64,000 nucleotides of DNA from Apostichopus japonicus (GCF_037975245.1 NC_092576.1:4668001-4732000), one strand, 5' to 3'; positions 22,209-32,835 are shown, counted from the first letter of the stretch. The notes: generated from the letters alone by a model not told the origin. Numbers and translations: made by a program.

Positions 22209-23819
22209 CACTTCGCCCAACAACCATTTCGCCCAACTGCCATTTCGCCCAACCTTACCATTTCGCCCAACCAGCCTGGTCATTTCGCCCAACCAGCCTG
22301 GTCATTTCGCCCAACCAGCCTGGTCATTTCGCCCAACCAGCCTGGTCATTTCGCCCAACCTTGATTAAATATGATACTTGAAAAGTAAACGTTCGGGAAT
22401 TGTTAAAGTTACAGGATACGAACCGAATATTAAGGAATCTTGAGGATGGATCAGTGTTTTAGGGGTTAGGTTTGATAGGTTTGATAGTAAACGGTCGGGA
22501 ATTGTTAACGTTACGGGATACGAACCGAGTATTAAGGAAACTTGAAGTCGTGGTTAAATTGATTAGGCCTACATATGTGATTACATATGTGGTTACATTG
22601 ATAAATATTACGGACGGGTTTTATATATATATTGTTTTTCACTTAACGTTCCGGAATTGTTAGTCAGTAGGATGGACCAGTATTTTAGGGGTTAGGTTTG
22701 ATAGGTTTTTATGAAGACCGATTCCCCTGTGTTTGTATAACATTAGATTAACACTATGTAGAACTAGATAAACACATAACTGCTGTGAACAATACCCTTA
22801 ATGCCTGGCGGACTTGATAAACCTTGACCGAAGTCATCAAGCAGAACAATAGGTGTGGATTAATAAACCACAAACATGCCGATTCTCCTTTGTTTTTATA
22901 ATAACATAACTTCCATATAATAATAATAATAATATAACTACCAATAATATATCCCAAAATAAATCAAATTGAACTAGTGAAATAGAAACGGTTATATTAT
23001 TCCACAACGGTTCCCCTTTATTTGTATAATATTATAACTTCCAAAAAATAACAATATAACTTCCAATAATTTAACCCAAAATAAATAAAATTGAATTAGT
23101 GAAATAGAAACGGTTATATTATTCCACATCGATTCCCCTTTGTTTATATAATAATATAACTTCCATATAATAATAATAACAATATAACTACCAATAATAT
23201 AACCCAAAATAAATCAAATTGAACTAGTGAAATAGAAACGGTTATATTATTCCACACCGATTCCCCTTTGTTTATATAATAATATAACTTCCATATAATA
23301 ATAATAATAATAATAATAATATAACTACCAATAATATAACCCAAAATAAATCAAATTGAGCTAGTGAAATAGAAACGGTTATATTATTCCACACCGATTC
23401 CCCTTGTTTGTATAATAATATAACTTCCATTGTATGCGTAAACGCCTAAAGTAGTGTAATCCTCCCATTATACCCGAAATAACTGCTCAGACTCCGATCG
23501 ATATCGAGCGGACCTCACTTTATTTACCTATTACGAAGTAACCTTACCCAAAATAAATCAAATTGAACTGGTGGAATAGAAAAAGTAATATTATTCTGAC
23601 TGAATATTAGTAAAAATAAGGTTGGGCGAAATGACCAACACGGTTGGGCGAAATGACCAACACGGTTGGGCGAAATGACCAACACGGTTGGGCGAAATGA
23701 CCAACACGGTTGGGCGAAATGACCAACACGGTTGGGCGAAATGACCAACGCGGTTGGGCGAAATGACCAGGCTGGTTGGGCGAAATGGCAGTTGGGCGAA
23801 ATGGTTGTTGGGCGAAGTG
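22209..23819. mobile_element. Foldback-like DNA element with arms of 22-bp tandem repeats
   Basis: The outer 46 bp (22209-22254 and 23774-23819) are perfect inverted repeats starting CACTTCGCCCAACAACC. The arms (22209-22362; 23618-23819) consist of 22-bp repeats of CATTTCGCCCAACC plus a spacer. The left arm spacer is AGCCTGGT, and most of the right arm uses the GTGTTGGT type. A direct repeat GTTTTAAGG flanks the element at 22191-22199 and 23830-23838, a possible 9-bp target duplication. There is no transposase ORF, so it is non-autonomous. The minus-strand ORFs over the right arm (repeats of H-F-A-Q-P) are translation artefacts. Confidence 0.85.
22850..23440. repeat. ~147-bp tandem repeat inside the foldback element
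   Basis: Four to five units of the pattern TAACCCAAAATAAATCAAATT, GAACTAGTGAAATAGAAACGG, TTATATTATTCCAC, GATTCCCCTTTGTTTATATA, then an (ATA)n tract of variable length. Minus-strand ORFs starting M-G-Y-I-I-G-S-Y arise from this repeat. Confidence 0.9.
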
Positions 23820-23865
23820 ACTCGCAAGCGTTTTAAGGATCTTCCTTGCTACAACCCAAAACAAG

Positions 23866-25449
23866 GCGAGCTTATGGCAAGCCGTTTTACTATTTACCTC
23901 TTTATTCTACTTAAGTAGAACTTATTCCACTTAAGTAGAATATTACAATTAAGCTTAAGTGAAATTAATTGCACTTAAGTAGAATACAAAAACGCTTAAG
24001 TTAAATTAATTGCACTTAAGTAGTATTACATTTTACTTAAGTAGAATTGTATTCCACTTAAGTAAAATGACCACTTTCTTTTAAGCTTAAGTTAAATTCA
24101 ATTTCACCTAAGCTTAATTACATTCTACTTAACTAAAATAAAATTAAAAGTGTCATTCACTTAAGCTAAGTGATGTTTCCTTAAGTAAAATTGTATTTTA
24201 CTTAAGTAGAATACAATTAATCTTAAGTGAAATTGAATTTACCTTAAGCTAAAGTGTATTCTACATAAAAGTAGAATAATAATGCACTTAAGCTAACTAC
24301 AATTGCATTCTACTGAAGTAAAATACAATTTTTTAAATGGAATTGAAGGATCGCTCGTACGGCAAGCCGTTTTAACATTTACATCGTGCGGAGAAGTGGT
24401 TGGTCTGGGTGCAATGTTTACATAGGTACCATGCCTTGTGGTACTACTACTACTTGTACCACTGCTTGATGGTATGTCGTGTTGTAGGCGTTCCCTTTTC
24501 CTCAAAAGTGTCCTTCCAACTGCATCAGCAACAGTTTGCAACGATTGATTAGCTGACTGCATTTTCCGAATGTCTAACGTTCAGACTTAGGGATAAACAT
24601 AGCTTTGCTTTATTTGCTAAGGGTAAGTATGGTGTTATATTCGTACATACACAACGAAAGCTTGATAAGTATGGCAGTATGGAGGAATGGCCGCAATAGT
24701 TACGTAACTAGTACGTCTTGAACGTAACTCTATAGGTCTCGCACCACAATTAATTGTTCCATTGACTTACACACTAAACTCGTCACTTTCAAGACCTGCC
24801 AAAGCATATATAGAAGTTTTCAACTGGTCTATCCTACCCACCACATGACAGATGAGATATTGGGCTATCATGGCTTACCTTAGGTACTTTTACCTCTTTT
24901 TTTTCTGACAATGGTTAACCTTTTGAGCGGATGAACACTTCTCTAATTGTGGTGAGGTACCCATAATAGTATACAAAGTTGGACTTCGCGGCAATTACAG
25001 TGACGCAATGAGTAGCATACTGATTGACCAATCACATTTCACTTAAGCTTAATTCTATTTCACTTAAGTAAAATGCAATGCTTAAGTGAAATTGAAAAGC
25101 CATTTTTCTTTTAAGTAGAATAGCATTTTACTTAAATAGAATTTAATTTTTGGTCAGAAGAATTGTAGTTTACTTAAGGAGAATTGTATTTTACTTAAGC
25201 TTTATTCAATTAAGCTTAAGCTAAATTGAATTTTACTTCAGTAAAGTACGATATAGACACAAACCGTTTGAACTTATGCTAATAATAGTTCCGTTTAAGT
25301 GGAATAACATTAAGCTTAAGTAAAATGCGATTCTACTTAAGTGGAATTAGTTTAACTTAAGCTTAAATGTATTCTACCTAAGTGGAATTAATTCTACTTA
25401 AGTAGAATAGCGAGGTAAATGTAAAAATGGCTTGCCACACGAGCTACTA
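23866..25449. mobile_element. Inverted-repeat element with CTTAAG palindrome arrays
   Basis: The ends are inverted: GGCAAGCCGTTTT...TTTACCTC at 23876-23908 and its reverse complement at 25408-25440. Both run inward into arrays of degenerate AATTCTACTTAAGTAGAAT-like palindromes. CTTAAG occurs about 15 times at 23910-24300 and about 10 times at 25040-25410. A third terminal-like copy (GGCAAGCCGTTTTAACATTTAC) lies at 24362-24383, so the structure may be nested or composite. Confidence 0.75.
24386..24562 (-). CDS. Possible captured exon or transposon ORF fragment
   Basis: ATG at 24562 in the context CGGAAAATG, then a plausible protein: S-L-Q-T-V-A-D-A-V-G-R-T-L-L-R-K-R-E-R, a Ser/Thr-rich run (S-S-S-G-T-S-S-S-S-T-T) and P-R-P-T-T-S-P-H. 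The frame stays open to 24293, but beyond about 24386 it reads the terminal motif of the CTTAAG element. A donor-like GTAAAT sits exactly at that boundary. No family recognised. It may be a first exon carried within a transposon. Confidence 0.35.
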
Positions 25450-25990
25450 CTCTTAAGTGACGATTCTAGTGCAAGAAGGTGGTTCTACTACCGTACTATT
25501 CTAAACAGGTTACGCTACTACCATTTCAGGCGGCGATGCTACTGTAAATTAGTGGCGCAAATACATATAGGTATCACACCACTGTTAGAGTAGTGCACGT
25601 CCGCCTGAAAGGTTAACCTTCGGAAAAAAAAAACCTAAAGTGACCTACTGCATATTTTTCTGCATTTTTTGAGTCATCATCATTCTTTTTGATGCTTGGA
25701 TGTTGAAGAGGATGATATTAACTACTGATGGTCTAAAAATCTGGAGGATTGAAGATGATTTTAGAAAATCTTTGGTGAAAAGAAGATTCCGCAGCGACAG
25801 CTGGCAGATGATAAACTAAAGTTGTACGTGTTGTGATTGCTCAAGCCATCAGCTATCATATGGTGGGTAGGACAAGTCAGTTGTAAACTTCTATCTTTGC
25901 TCTATCGGCCTGGGAAAGCGACGAGTTCAGTGTGTAAGTCAATGGGAGCAATTAACTGTGGTGTTGATGTAACTACGACCTGTTCACAAA
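24720..25990. repeat. Diverged inverted repeat pair (24720-24870 / 25850-25990)
   Basis: The left block (ATTGTTCCATTGACTTACACACT, AACTCGTC, CCTACCCACCA) matches the reverse complement of the right block (AGTGTGTAAGTCAATGGGAGC, GACGAGTT, TGGTGGGTAGG) over about 150 bp with many substitutions. The pair flanks the right CTTAAG array. Confidence 0.7.
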
Positions 25991-26069
25991 ACATGCCTCG
26001 TTGAAAGATAATATCATTAAACGCTTCATTGTTGGTTTCGATGATAATCGTAATCTATGCATTCATGCA

Positions 26070-26120
26070 GGCGGAGAGTGTGCGTGTGCGTGTGTCTGTG
26101 TGTGTGTGTGTATGCGTGTG
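26070..26120. repeat. (GT)n microsatellite
   Basis: GTGTGCGTGTGCGTGTGTCTGTG... imperfect dinucleotide tract. The short ORF across it is an artefact. Confidence 0.95.
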
Positions 26121-26624
26121 TTGACTTTATCGAATCTTCGAGGACATGCTCATGATACCACACCTTTCCTTCGGGGACCTCATGTACGTCCGAGTACTTA
26201 AACACACGTCCTCGATATATTTTATGTGCTAATGCCTCTTCGAAGTCTTAAAAGCCGTCTGTCGAAATTTGAACGATGTCCTTGAAAGGATGGTTTAACC
26301 TGATCATTGGATTTACACACACTTGAGCCCAAACATGAAAAGTACACACACTTCAATGTTTAGTATCTAGCGCCACCATTTACAAGAGTTTTTTCCACAA
26401 TGGCATAAGTTCCCGCGAATTCATGTACGACGACGGGCCTCCATGTGAGAAATCGTAAGTTATGAAGTTACTTTTTACTTTTAAGTAATAAGAAATCAAC
26501 GAGAAAAGATAATTTCAATGGAATTTTAGTTCAAAGTTGGTACATTCAAAAGACATGGTTCGTTGTCGAGGTGCTCAATGAACTCATATGTTATGTGTTG
26601 ACTGTTCTTATAGGCGTATAGTAC

Positions 26625-29427
26625 TTGTATCATCGTTGGTGATTTGAACTTTCACCTGGATAACCCTAATGATGTTGATTCACAGAAGTTTTCTAGACTT
26701 TTAAATGTCCATGGTTTAAAACAACATGTCGTTGGTGCAACTCATCGTGCTGGACATACCCTGGATGTAGTGATAACCCGAGAACACAGTGACATACTGT
26801 ATGGTTCACCATCTATTGTTGACGCATGTCTTGGTAATATGAATGGAAATTTGACTTGTGATCATTACGCTGTAAGTCTCAACATCAATACGCATAAACC
26901 AGATCACATTCGCAAAGTTACAACGTTCAGAAAGTTTCGTGATATCAATGTTCCTGATTTTATCGATGACATCAAACATTGTGAAACCTTAATGAATGTC
27001 AATCAGTCGGTTGAGGAGCTAGTGGCTGCCTACATTAATCATTTGAGCAAATTAGTTGATCGCCATGCACCAGAATGTACCAAGACAATTACTTTACGAC
27101 CCAATACCCCATGGTACACAGACACACTCAGACATGCAAAACATGAACGAAGAAAGGCTGAAAGAAAATGGAGGACGACTCGTCTTACTGTCCACTGGCA
27201 AATTTATAGAAACCAATGTAAAGTTGTTAATAAACTTCTAGTTCAAGAAAAACGGAACTATTATTGCAACAAAATTGCGGAATGTGGCAGTGATCAAAGA
27301 CGACTTTTCAGTCTAACCAAAGACTTAATGGGTGAACCAAATGATGCCACATTGCCATCAAACACATGTGTTGAAAGTCTTGCTAATCAATTTGGTGAGT
27401 TCTTTATAAACAAGGTAGCAGCTATTCGTGAGGAATATGATACTTGTGATGCCACGGCCAGTGTAGACGTAATGGCAGACGATAGTATTTTTGGTGGTTG
27501 TCCTCTAGAATCTTTCTCTCCTGCCACCGAAGAAGAGGTACGGAAGCTAATTACAAGCTCCCCAACAAAGTCCTGCAACTTGGATCCTATACCTACCTGG
27601 CTATTGAAGCAATGTGTCGATGCACTCCTGCCAATTATAACCGCCATCATAAACCAATCACTGATTGAATCAAAGGTGCCGTCTTGTTTTAAGCGTTCTA
27701 TTGTTAAACCACTGCTCAAAAAGCCTGGTATGAATAAAGAAGTGTTTAAAAACTACCGACCTGTATCAAATTTACCTTTTATATCCAAACTTTTAGAAAA
27801 AGTTGTTGCAATACGCCTTCAACATCACTTAAATGCCAATGCTTTGCATGATAATCTCCAATCTGCATATCGCCAGTACCATTCAACTGAGTCAGCTTTA
27901 CTAAGAGTACATAACGATATTGCTGCAGCTCTTGACAAGAGGTCCCAAACAATGATGGTCATGTTGGACCTATCGGCAGCCTTCGATCTTATAGATCATG
28001 AGATCTTATTTAATCGTCTCCAACATACTTTTGGAATTGCGTCAAACTCATTAAAATGGTTTAAATCATATTTTAGGGACAGAATGCAATGTATACAAAT
28101 TGATAATGTTATATCTGACGAGAAACAGCTAAGATTTGGGGTGCCACAAGGATCTGTACTTGGTCCTTTGATATATTGTATGTTTACCCGTCCAGTTGGA
28201 GAAATAATTCAGCGCCATAACATCAACCATCACTGTTATGCTGATGATACACAATTGTATTTGAATTTTGGTGCCCTTGAGTCCTGGAATGATGTATCTT
28301 TAAAGGTCCAAGCATGCCTTTCAGATATAGTCAGGTGGATGCGGGTTTATTGCTTGAAACTTAACCAGGACAAAACTGAGTTCATTGTATTTTCACCAAA
28401 ATTTCAGGGTAATGCTATTCAAGACTTGTATATAAATATGGGACCTAACACCATATGTTCAGTTCCTAAAGTAAAGAATTTAGGTGTATATCTTGATCAC
28501 AATCTTACCATGGATAATCAAGTTGACTCTATCTGTAAGTCCTGTTATTGGCAGATCCGGAATATTGGCAAAATTAGAAGGTATATCTCAGATGATGCTT
28601 GTAAGACTTTAATCCATGCCCTTGTGACATCAAAACTGGACTACTGCAATGCACTGCTATATGGCCTGCCTCACAAGCTAACCGATCGCCTTCAGCGAGT
28701 TCAGAATCGCGCTGCACGGCTTGTAAGTCGCACTCGTAGACATGAGCATATTACACCCGTATTACGTGACTTACATTGGTTGCCGATTCATTGCAGGTTC
28801 AATTATAAGATTCTGTTATATACATATAAGTCACTTAATGGTTTAGCCCCTATCTACCTCTCTGAATTAATGCATAAATACAAGCCTACTCGATCTCTAC
28901 GCTCAGAATCCAAGTCCTTACTTACCAAACCTGTCATTAAAACTTCTACATACGGAAACAGGCGTTTCGATTACTCATCTGCGACATTATGGAACAGTTT
29001 ATCGGAGGAAGCTAAGTGTGCCAAAAATATAGATGAATTTAAAAAACTAGTCAAAACCTTTCTATTTAGATCTGCATTCCATTAACTGTGTTTTCTATAC
29101 TATTTATTGTCACATTATTACTACGCATTTTCCATTTTGCGTTTTTGCGTTTATAGCGCTTTTAAATTTTAAATTGTTGTCAGATTTATATATATTTTAA
29201 ATTTTAAGAATTTGTTTGTATCATTTTCGCTTTTACATTTGCAGTTTTTATACAATTTATTGTCAGTTGGTATTTAACAAATTTTCTACCCTTTTTATAC
29301 CTTACATTATCGATTTATATATTTGTATATCATGATTGTTTGTATTTTACTGTAAAGCGCCTTAGAGCAATTTCTGATTGGATAAGGCGCTATAGAAATT
29401 TTGTATAATAATAATAATAATAATAAG
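26625..29427 (+). mobile_element. 5'-truncated CR1/L2-type LINE with intact RT frame
   Basis: Homology begins inside the endonuclease domain (I-I-V-G-D-L-N-F-H) just after an in-frame TAG and runs without interruption through the reverse transcriptase to a stop at 29085. A 3' UTR of about 270 bp then ends in a hairpin (AGCGCCTTA 29356-29364 / TAAGGCGCT 29383-29391) and an (ATA)n tail at 29404-29426. A hairpin plus simple-repeat tail is typical of this LINE group. No clear target-site duplication found. Confidence 0.9.
26641..29085 (+). CDS. LINE ORF2 fragment: endonuclease C-terminus plus reverse transcriptase
   Basis: About 815 codons. N-terminal part: G-D-L-N-F-H-L-D and C-D-H-Y-A-V, matching the catalytic D-x-N and D-H motifs of the exonuclease-endonuclease-phosphatase fold, whose first half is missing. 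Reverse transcriptase: N-Y-R-P-V-S-N-L-P, motif A L-D-L-S-A-A-F-D-L-I-D-H, G-V-P-Q-G-S-V-L-G-P-L, and the catalytic Y-A-D-D within C-Y-A-D-D-T-Q-L-Y. C-terminal part: S-K-L-D-Y-C-N-A-L-L-Y-G and A-T-L-W-N-S-L. It performed target-primed reverse transcription in full-length relatives; this copy lacks the 5' part and is presumably immobile. The absence of stops and frameshifts implies recent insertion. Confidence 0.93.
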   Translation, partial: DLNFHLDNPNDVDSQKFSRLLNVHGLKQHVVGATHRAGHTLDVVITREHSDILYGSPSIVDACLGNMNGNLTCDHYAVSLNINTHKPDHIRKVTTFRKFRDINVPDFIDDIKHCETLMNVNQSVEELVAAYINHLSKLVDRHAPECTKTITLRPNTPWYTDTLRHAKHERRKAERKWRTTRLTVHWQIYRNQCKVVNKLLVQEKRNYYCNKIAECGSDQRRLFSLTKDLMGEPNDATLPSNTCVESLANQFGEFFINKVAAIREEYDTCDATASVDVMADDSIFGGCPLESFSPATEEEVRKLITSSPTKSCNLDPIPTWLLKQCVDALLPIITAIINQSLIESKVPSCFKRSIVKPLLKKPGMNKEVFKNYRPVSNLPFISKLLEKVVAIRLQHHLNANALHDNLQSAYRQYHSTESALLRVHNDIAAALDKRSQTMMVMLDLSAAFDLIDHEILFNRLQHTFGIASNSLKWFKSYFRDRMQCIQIDNVISDEKQLRFGVPQGSVLGPLIYCMFTRPVGEIIQRHNINHHCYADDTQLYLNFGALESWNDVSLKVQACLSDIVRWMRVYCLKLNQDKTEFIVFSPKFQGNAIQDLYINMGPNTICSVPKVKNLGVYLDHNLTMDNQVDSICKSCYWQIRNIGKIRRYISDDACKTLIHALVTSKLDYCNALLYGLPHKLTDRLQRVQNRAARLVSRTRRHEHITPVLRDLHWLPIHCRFNYKILLYTYKSLNGLAPIYLSELMHKYKPTRSLRSESKSLLTKPVIKTSTYGNRRFDYSSATLWNSLSEEAKCAKNIDEFKKLVKTFLFRSAFH

Positions 29428-29756
29428 TAATGGTGTATATACCAATAGTATAGTAATAGTGGGTTAGGCTAGGATAACCAGTAGCTTAGTGGTAGCAATA
29501 AGTAGCTTTAGCGGACTTTGTATACTGCGCGAATCACAAGTTATTTGTTCAGTATTTAATAATCCGAGAATACATTGTGTCCAGAGGAACAACTAAATTA
29601 GGTGCTAGGTCAAACGTTGGCCTAATGTTAAAACTTAAGGCCTTTGTACAAACCAGGTTTAGCAAAGGTTCAACTATAGCCTAGGCTTGTCTAGGACTTT
29701 AGGAGACTAATGCAGGAATGGTAGGATATGTTAGCAAATGAGGTTATACTTATAGC

Positions 29757-30149
29757 ATGGAAGTAAATGAAGGCAGGCCATTTTATGGCATTATTACATT
29801 TTCAGAACCATACATATTGTCATTACTTTGGGATTATTGCAACTCCTGTAAAATTAAATTCAGTCTTTTGTCTGAGTCACCTGTAGCAGGACTTGACAGG
29901 ATCACTGTAGTCGATCATAAAAAGATTTCTTTCTGGTATTTCTACTTATATGAGAGAGAAGATTTTAATTCATTGGTGTTTTTGCTTTCCCAACGTTTGC
30001 TTTGCCCATTTGTGCAACTGATATTGGTGAATGACTTGGTAAATGATGTATTGACAGAAAGGCCTAATGGATATTGGCTGTGTGAAGAAAGAATTCTTGA
30101 ACTCCATGTATCATTATCCTCAATAAGTGAAATGATCCATCAGTGTTAG
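29757..30149 (+). CDS. Unrecognised 130-codon ORF
   Basis: ATG to TAG with a mixed, protein-like composition (G-R-P-F-Y-G-I-I-T-F-S-E-P-Y near the start, L-V-N-D-L-V-N-D-V-L-T-E-R-P-N-G-Y-W near the end). No signal peptide, domain or motif recognised. It lies 1.7 kb upstream of the SET exons on the same strand and could be an upstream exon or a chance ORF. A donor-like GTAAATGATG lies inside it near 30038. Confidence 0.25.
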   Translation: MEVNEGRPFYGIITFSEPYILSLLWDYCNSCKIKFSLLSESPVAGLDRITVVDHKKISFWYFYLYEREDFNSLVFLLSQRLLCPFVQLILVNDLVNDVLTERPNGYWLCEERILELHVSLSSISEMIHQC

Positions 30150-30639
30150 CTGAATTTACAAGGGACTCAGTAAATTAAAGGAGGGGTTTGATGAATTTGT
30201 CTCACGATGTTTGTATTCGGACAGGAGTATTACAAGTATCAATTGCTGGTTAGTTCTTTACCTCTACAATCAAAGCTTAAATAGAGTTTGAAATTAAATG
30301 TGTGAGATACTGTAACAAAATAGGAGATCCAATCTGCCATCTTCAAGTATTATGTATTACTAATAACATAGCTTCATTATTGAGAAGGGAAAGTGCAGAA
30401 GGAAATCATTGAAAGAGGGAAATAAAAGTATAGTTGAAATTGAAGTTGGACAGTACCACATAGTACCACAACAGTACCTCTTCATGACTGACATGTAAAA
30501 GACCAATTTTTCCTGATCACTGTAGACTGAACATTTTCAGTGCATTCTTCAAATTTAACCATCAATCTGTCAAATGAAGGTCATATTCACAGTCCGACAC
30601 AGGAAACAGGTATCAGGGGTATTTGATAACATGCACATC

Positions 30640-31040
30640 AATCTCATAAATCTTAATAGTCTAATTGGTATTGGCTACTTCTTGAATGCATGCTGCATAT
30701 ATGTTAGGCTGCAATACTCACTGAACAGTTATATGCTATTTCGTTAAAGTGTAGTGCATATGTAAGGCTACAATACTTACATAAAAGTTCCTAGCATACT
30801 GTAGGCTGAACAGTTCCTGAAAATGTGATATAGACTACTTGTGTATATGTGCTGGATGTATGTTAGGCTACATTATCTACCACTTTAAAAGGTGTATAGG
30901 CATAGGATCTTTCTTGAATGTGTACTGCATATGTTGGGCTGCATTTCTTACTGAACAGTTTCTGATATAGGCTACTCCATGGGTGTGTGCTGCATATGTT
31001 AGGCTACAATATTTACATGTGATAGGCTAAACTCCTTTAA
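30640..31040. repeat. Degenerate tandem repeat (~100 bp units)
   Basis: Recurring blocks TGCATATGTTAGGCT(G/A)CA(A/T)T, CTGAACAGTT(C/A) and GATATAGGCTAC, four to five times with heavy divergence. No gene. Confidence 0.65.
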
Positions 31041-31873
31041 TGTTTGTTGCCTATAGAGGAACAATATATACTGTAATATTAATAGGCATGTTGTGCCAAG
31101 TGTAATGCTTGTTAATATATGTGTTTTATGGTTTTTGCTCAGTAGAATACATGACAACGAATACTAGTTTGTATGATTTTATAGTACATGTTTTGTGGCC
31201 TATAGAGATTTTTTTCAAATTATTCTTAAGTAATTAATGATCAGTTGATTTAGAAAACTGAATTGATCAATCAAATAGTTACTTAAGCATTCACATCATG
31301 ACTGTTAGCTTGGGTGTGGGTGGTGTCATGCATTAAGATAACTAGTAGATTAATGGAATGAAAAAGGTTTAAGATTATGATCTCATAATGTCTGGGAACT
31401 ATATATATATTGTTTGTTTGGCAAGGGAACAGGAAAGTGTCTCCCATACAAAAATATTATCAAATTTATTGATAGATGCAGACAAGAAGTAATAAAAACC
31501 AACAGCAATCAAGAAAAAAAAAGACCCTTCTGGGTTTAAAGTGAAATATGTTTCAGAAGAAGTTGGTGAGTCAATTGGTATCATATTTCTGTAACCTAGT
31601 TGAGATAAGTGTATGCAACTTATTGCCATTTAGAATATCTGCACAGTTTGTTGCAGTGATGTGTGACTTAACATTGGACAGCATGCTTCAATTATCAAAA
31701 TGTGTTACGTGTGGTTAGTCCATCCAACACATAAAATGGATCAAGGAAGTGTAAACTTGCACTGATTTAACTGTCAGCAACTATGTCATATAAGGAGCAT
31801 CATTGCTATATTTTCAAAAAGGGTTAATATTGAGTTGTTGGTGATCATTTTCCTTCATTTGTTATTATTAAAG

Positions 31874-32018
31874 GGTATGGATTATTTGCTACGGCAGACT
31901 TTGAAAAAGGAGAATTCCTCCTAGAATATTCTGGTGTGTTAAGACATGCCTACCAGGTGGGGGAAGAGGAGGACACTACTTTCATATTCTTCTTCCAGAG
32001 TGGTCAAGACAGTATGTG
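31874..32018 (+). CDS. Gene D, SET domain exon 1 (145 bp, phase 1-2)
   Basis: Acceptor ...TTATTATTAAAG, donor GTAGGTAAC. It encodes the start of a SET domain: G-Y-G-L-F-A-T-A-D-F-E-K-G-E-F-L-L-E-Y-S-G, then T-F-I-F-F-F-Q-S-G. The layout matches KMT5A/SET8-type SET domains (G-x-G-V-x-A-T ... V-V-E-Y-x-G ... Y-x-Y-Y-F). SET proteins transfer methyl from S-adenosylmethionine to lysine. The tyrosines of the usual Y-M-Y-Y-F segment are phenylalanines here. The exon that should precede it was not found. Confidence 0.85.
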
Positions 32019-32645
32019 GTAGGTAACAGTTACTCTACATTTTCTTCACTGTTGAGCTACAAGTGTTTATTAGATCCATGTTTTTCTTCAAACAATTGGA
32101 AGGATGTTGTTAATTATGACTTTGTTATGAGTGACATTCTTTTCATGAGATTGATTGAGGCTTCATTTCACAACTTAAGTAGTACTTAATATCACAGTTT
32201 GCTAAATCAAGGTTGACTTTAGGCACAAATTAATGTTGAGGTGTTGTATACTGATTGTTTTTCAATTGATGTTGTTTAATGTTCTGTGCCAAGTTTTGTT
32301 TTGATATGACCCTATTAAAATCTTAGGAACACAAAAGGGTTGGACTACTTAGAACATTGAGGAGTTCATTACCAATACACAGAATAAATTAAGAAAAGCA
32401 AGAGCCCTTTGAGCATAAGGTATTGCATGTATGTCAAGGATAGGCTATTAGAGTGTGTCATCCTAGGAAGTCTCTGTGTGTTGTGTCCAAAAGTGTGATT
32501 GAAATAACATATTTTGAGTTGTTAGACCCTATAAAACACTAAATTAACATCAACATGTTTTCTTTTTCTGGGAGGGGTGGGGTAGGGGCATAGTTTGCAG
32601 AATGGTGAAGTAGAATTTAAGTTTTCTTCTTTTTTCCATTGCTAG

Positions 32646-32835
32646 CATTGATGCTACACATAGCACAGGAAAGGGAAAGTATTGTAATGATGATTGGAAG
32701 AAACCCAATGCTGTTGTGAAGAAGATTATCATAAACAAGCAACCAAAATTGGCCATATTTGCAAATTCAGAGATTAAGAAAGGAAATGAAATCAGATATG
32801 ATTATGGACAACCTGATGCAAGATGGAGGAAGAAG
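32646..32835 (+). CDS. Gene D, SET domain exon 2 (190 bp, phase 2-0)
   Basis: Acceptor ...TCCATTGCTAG, donor GTAGGTCAATG. It continues the SET fold: (M)-C-I-D-A-T-H, then G-K-Y-C-N-D-D-W-K-K-P-N, L-A-I-F-A-N-S-E-I-K-K-G-N-E-I and the C-terminal Y-D-Y-G. In canonical SET domains the middle motif is R-x-I-N-H-S, where Asn-His contacts S-adenosylmethionine; here it reads C-N-D-D. The change may alter cofactor use or mark a divergent subfamily. The exon ends in phase 0, compatible with every array exon and with exon 41675-44153. Confidence 0.88.

Noticed and set aside
22754-23344. ORFs starting M-G-Y-I-I-G-S-Y
   Set aside because: Translations of the AT-rich ~147-bp repeat inside the foldback element.
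23524-23864. Overlapping minus-strand ORFs with repeats of H-F-A-Q-P and S-F-R-P-T
   Set aside because: They translate the 22-bp repeats of the foldback arm; period 22 shifts frame each unit, giving artificial repeats in all frames.
27387-27719. Minus ORF inside the LINE, and plus ORF 27056-27241
   Set aside because: Shadows of the reverse transcriptase frame.
29448-29455. GTATAGTA as LINE target-site duplication (with 26615-26622)
   Set aside because: The 3' copy lies about 20 bp beyond the tail and the sequence is of low complexity.
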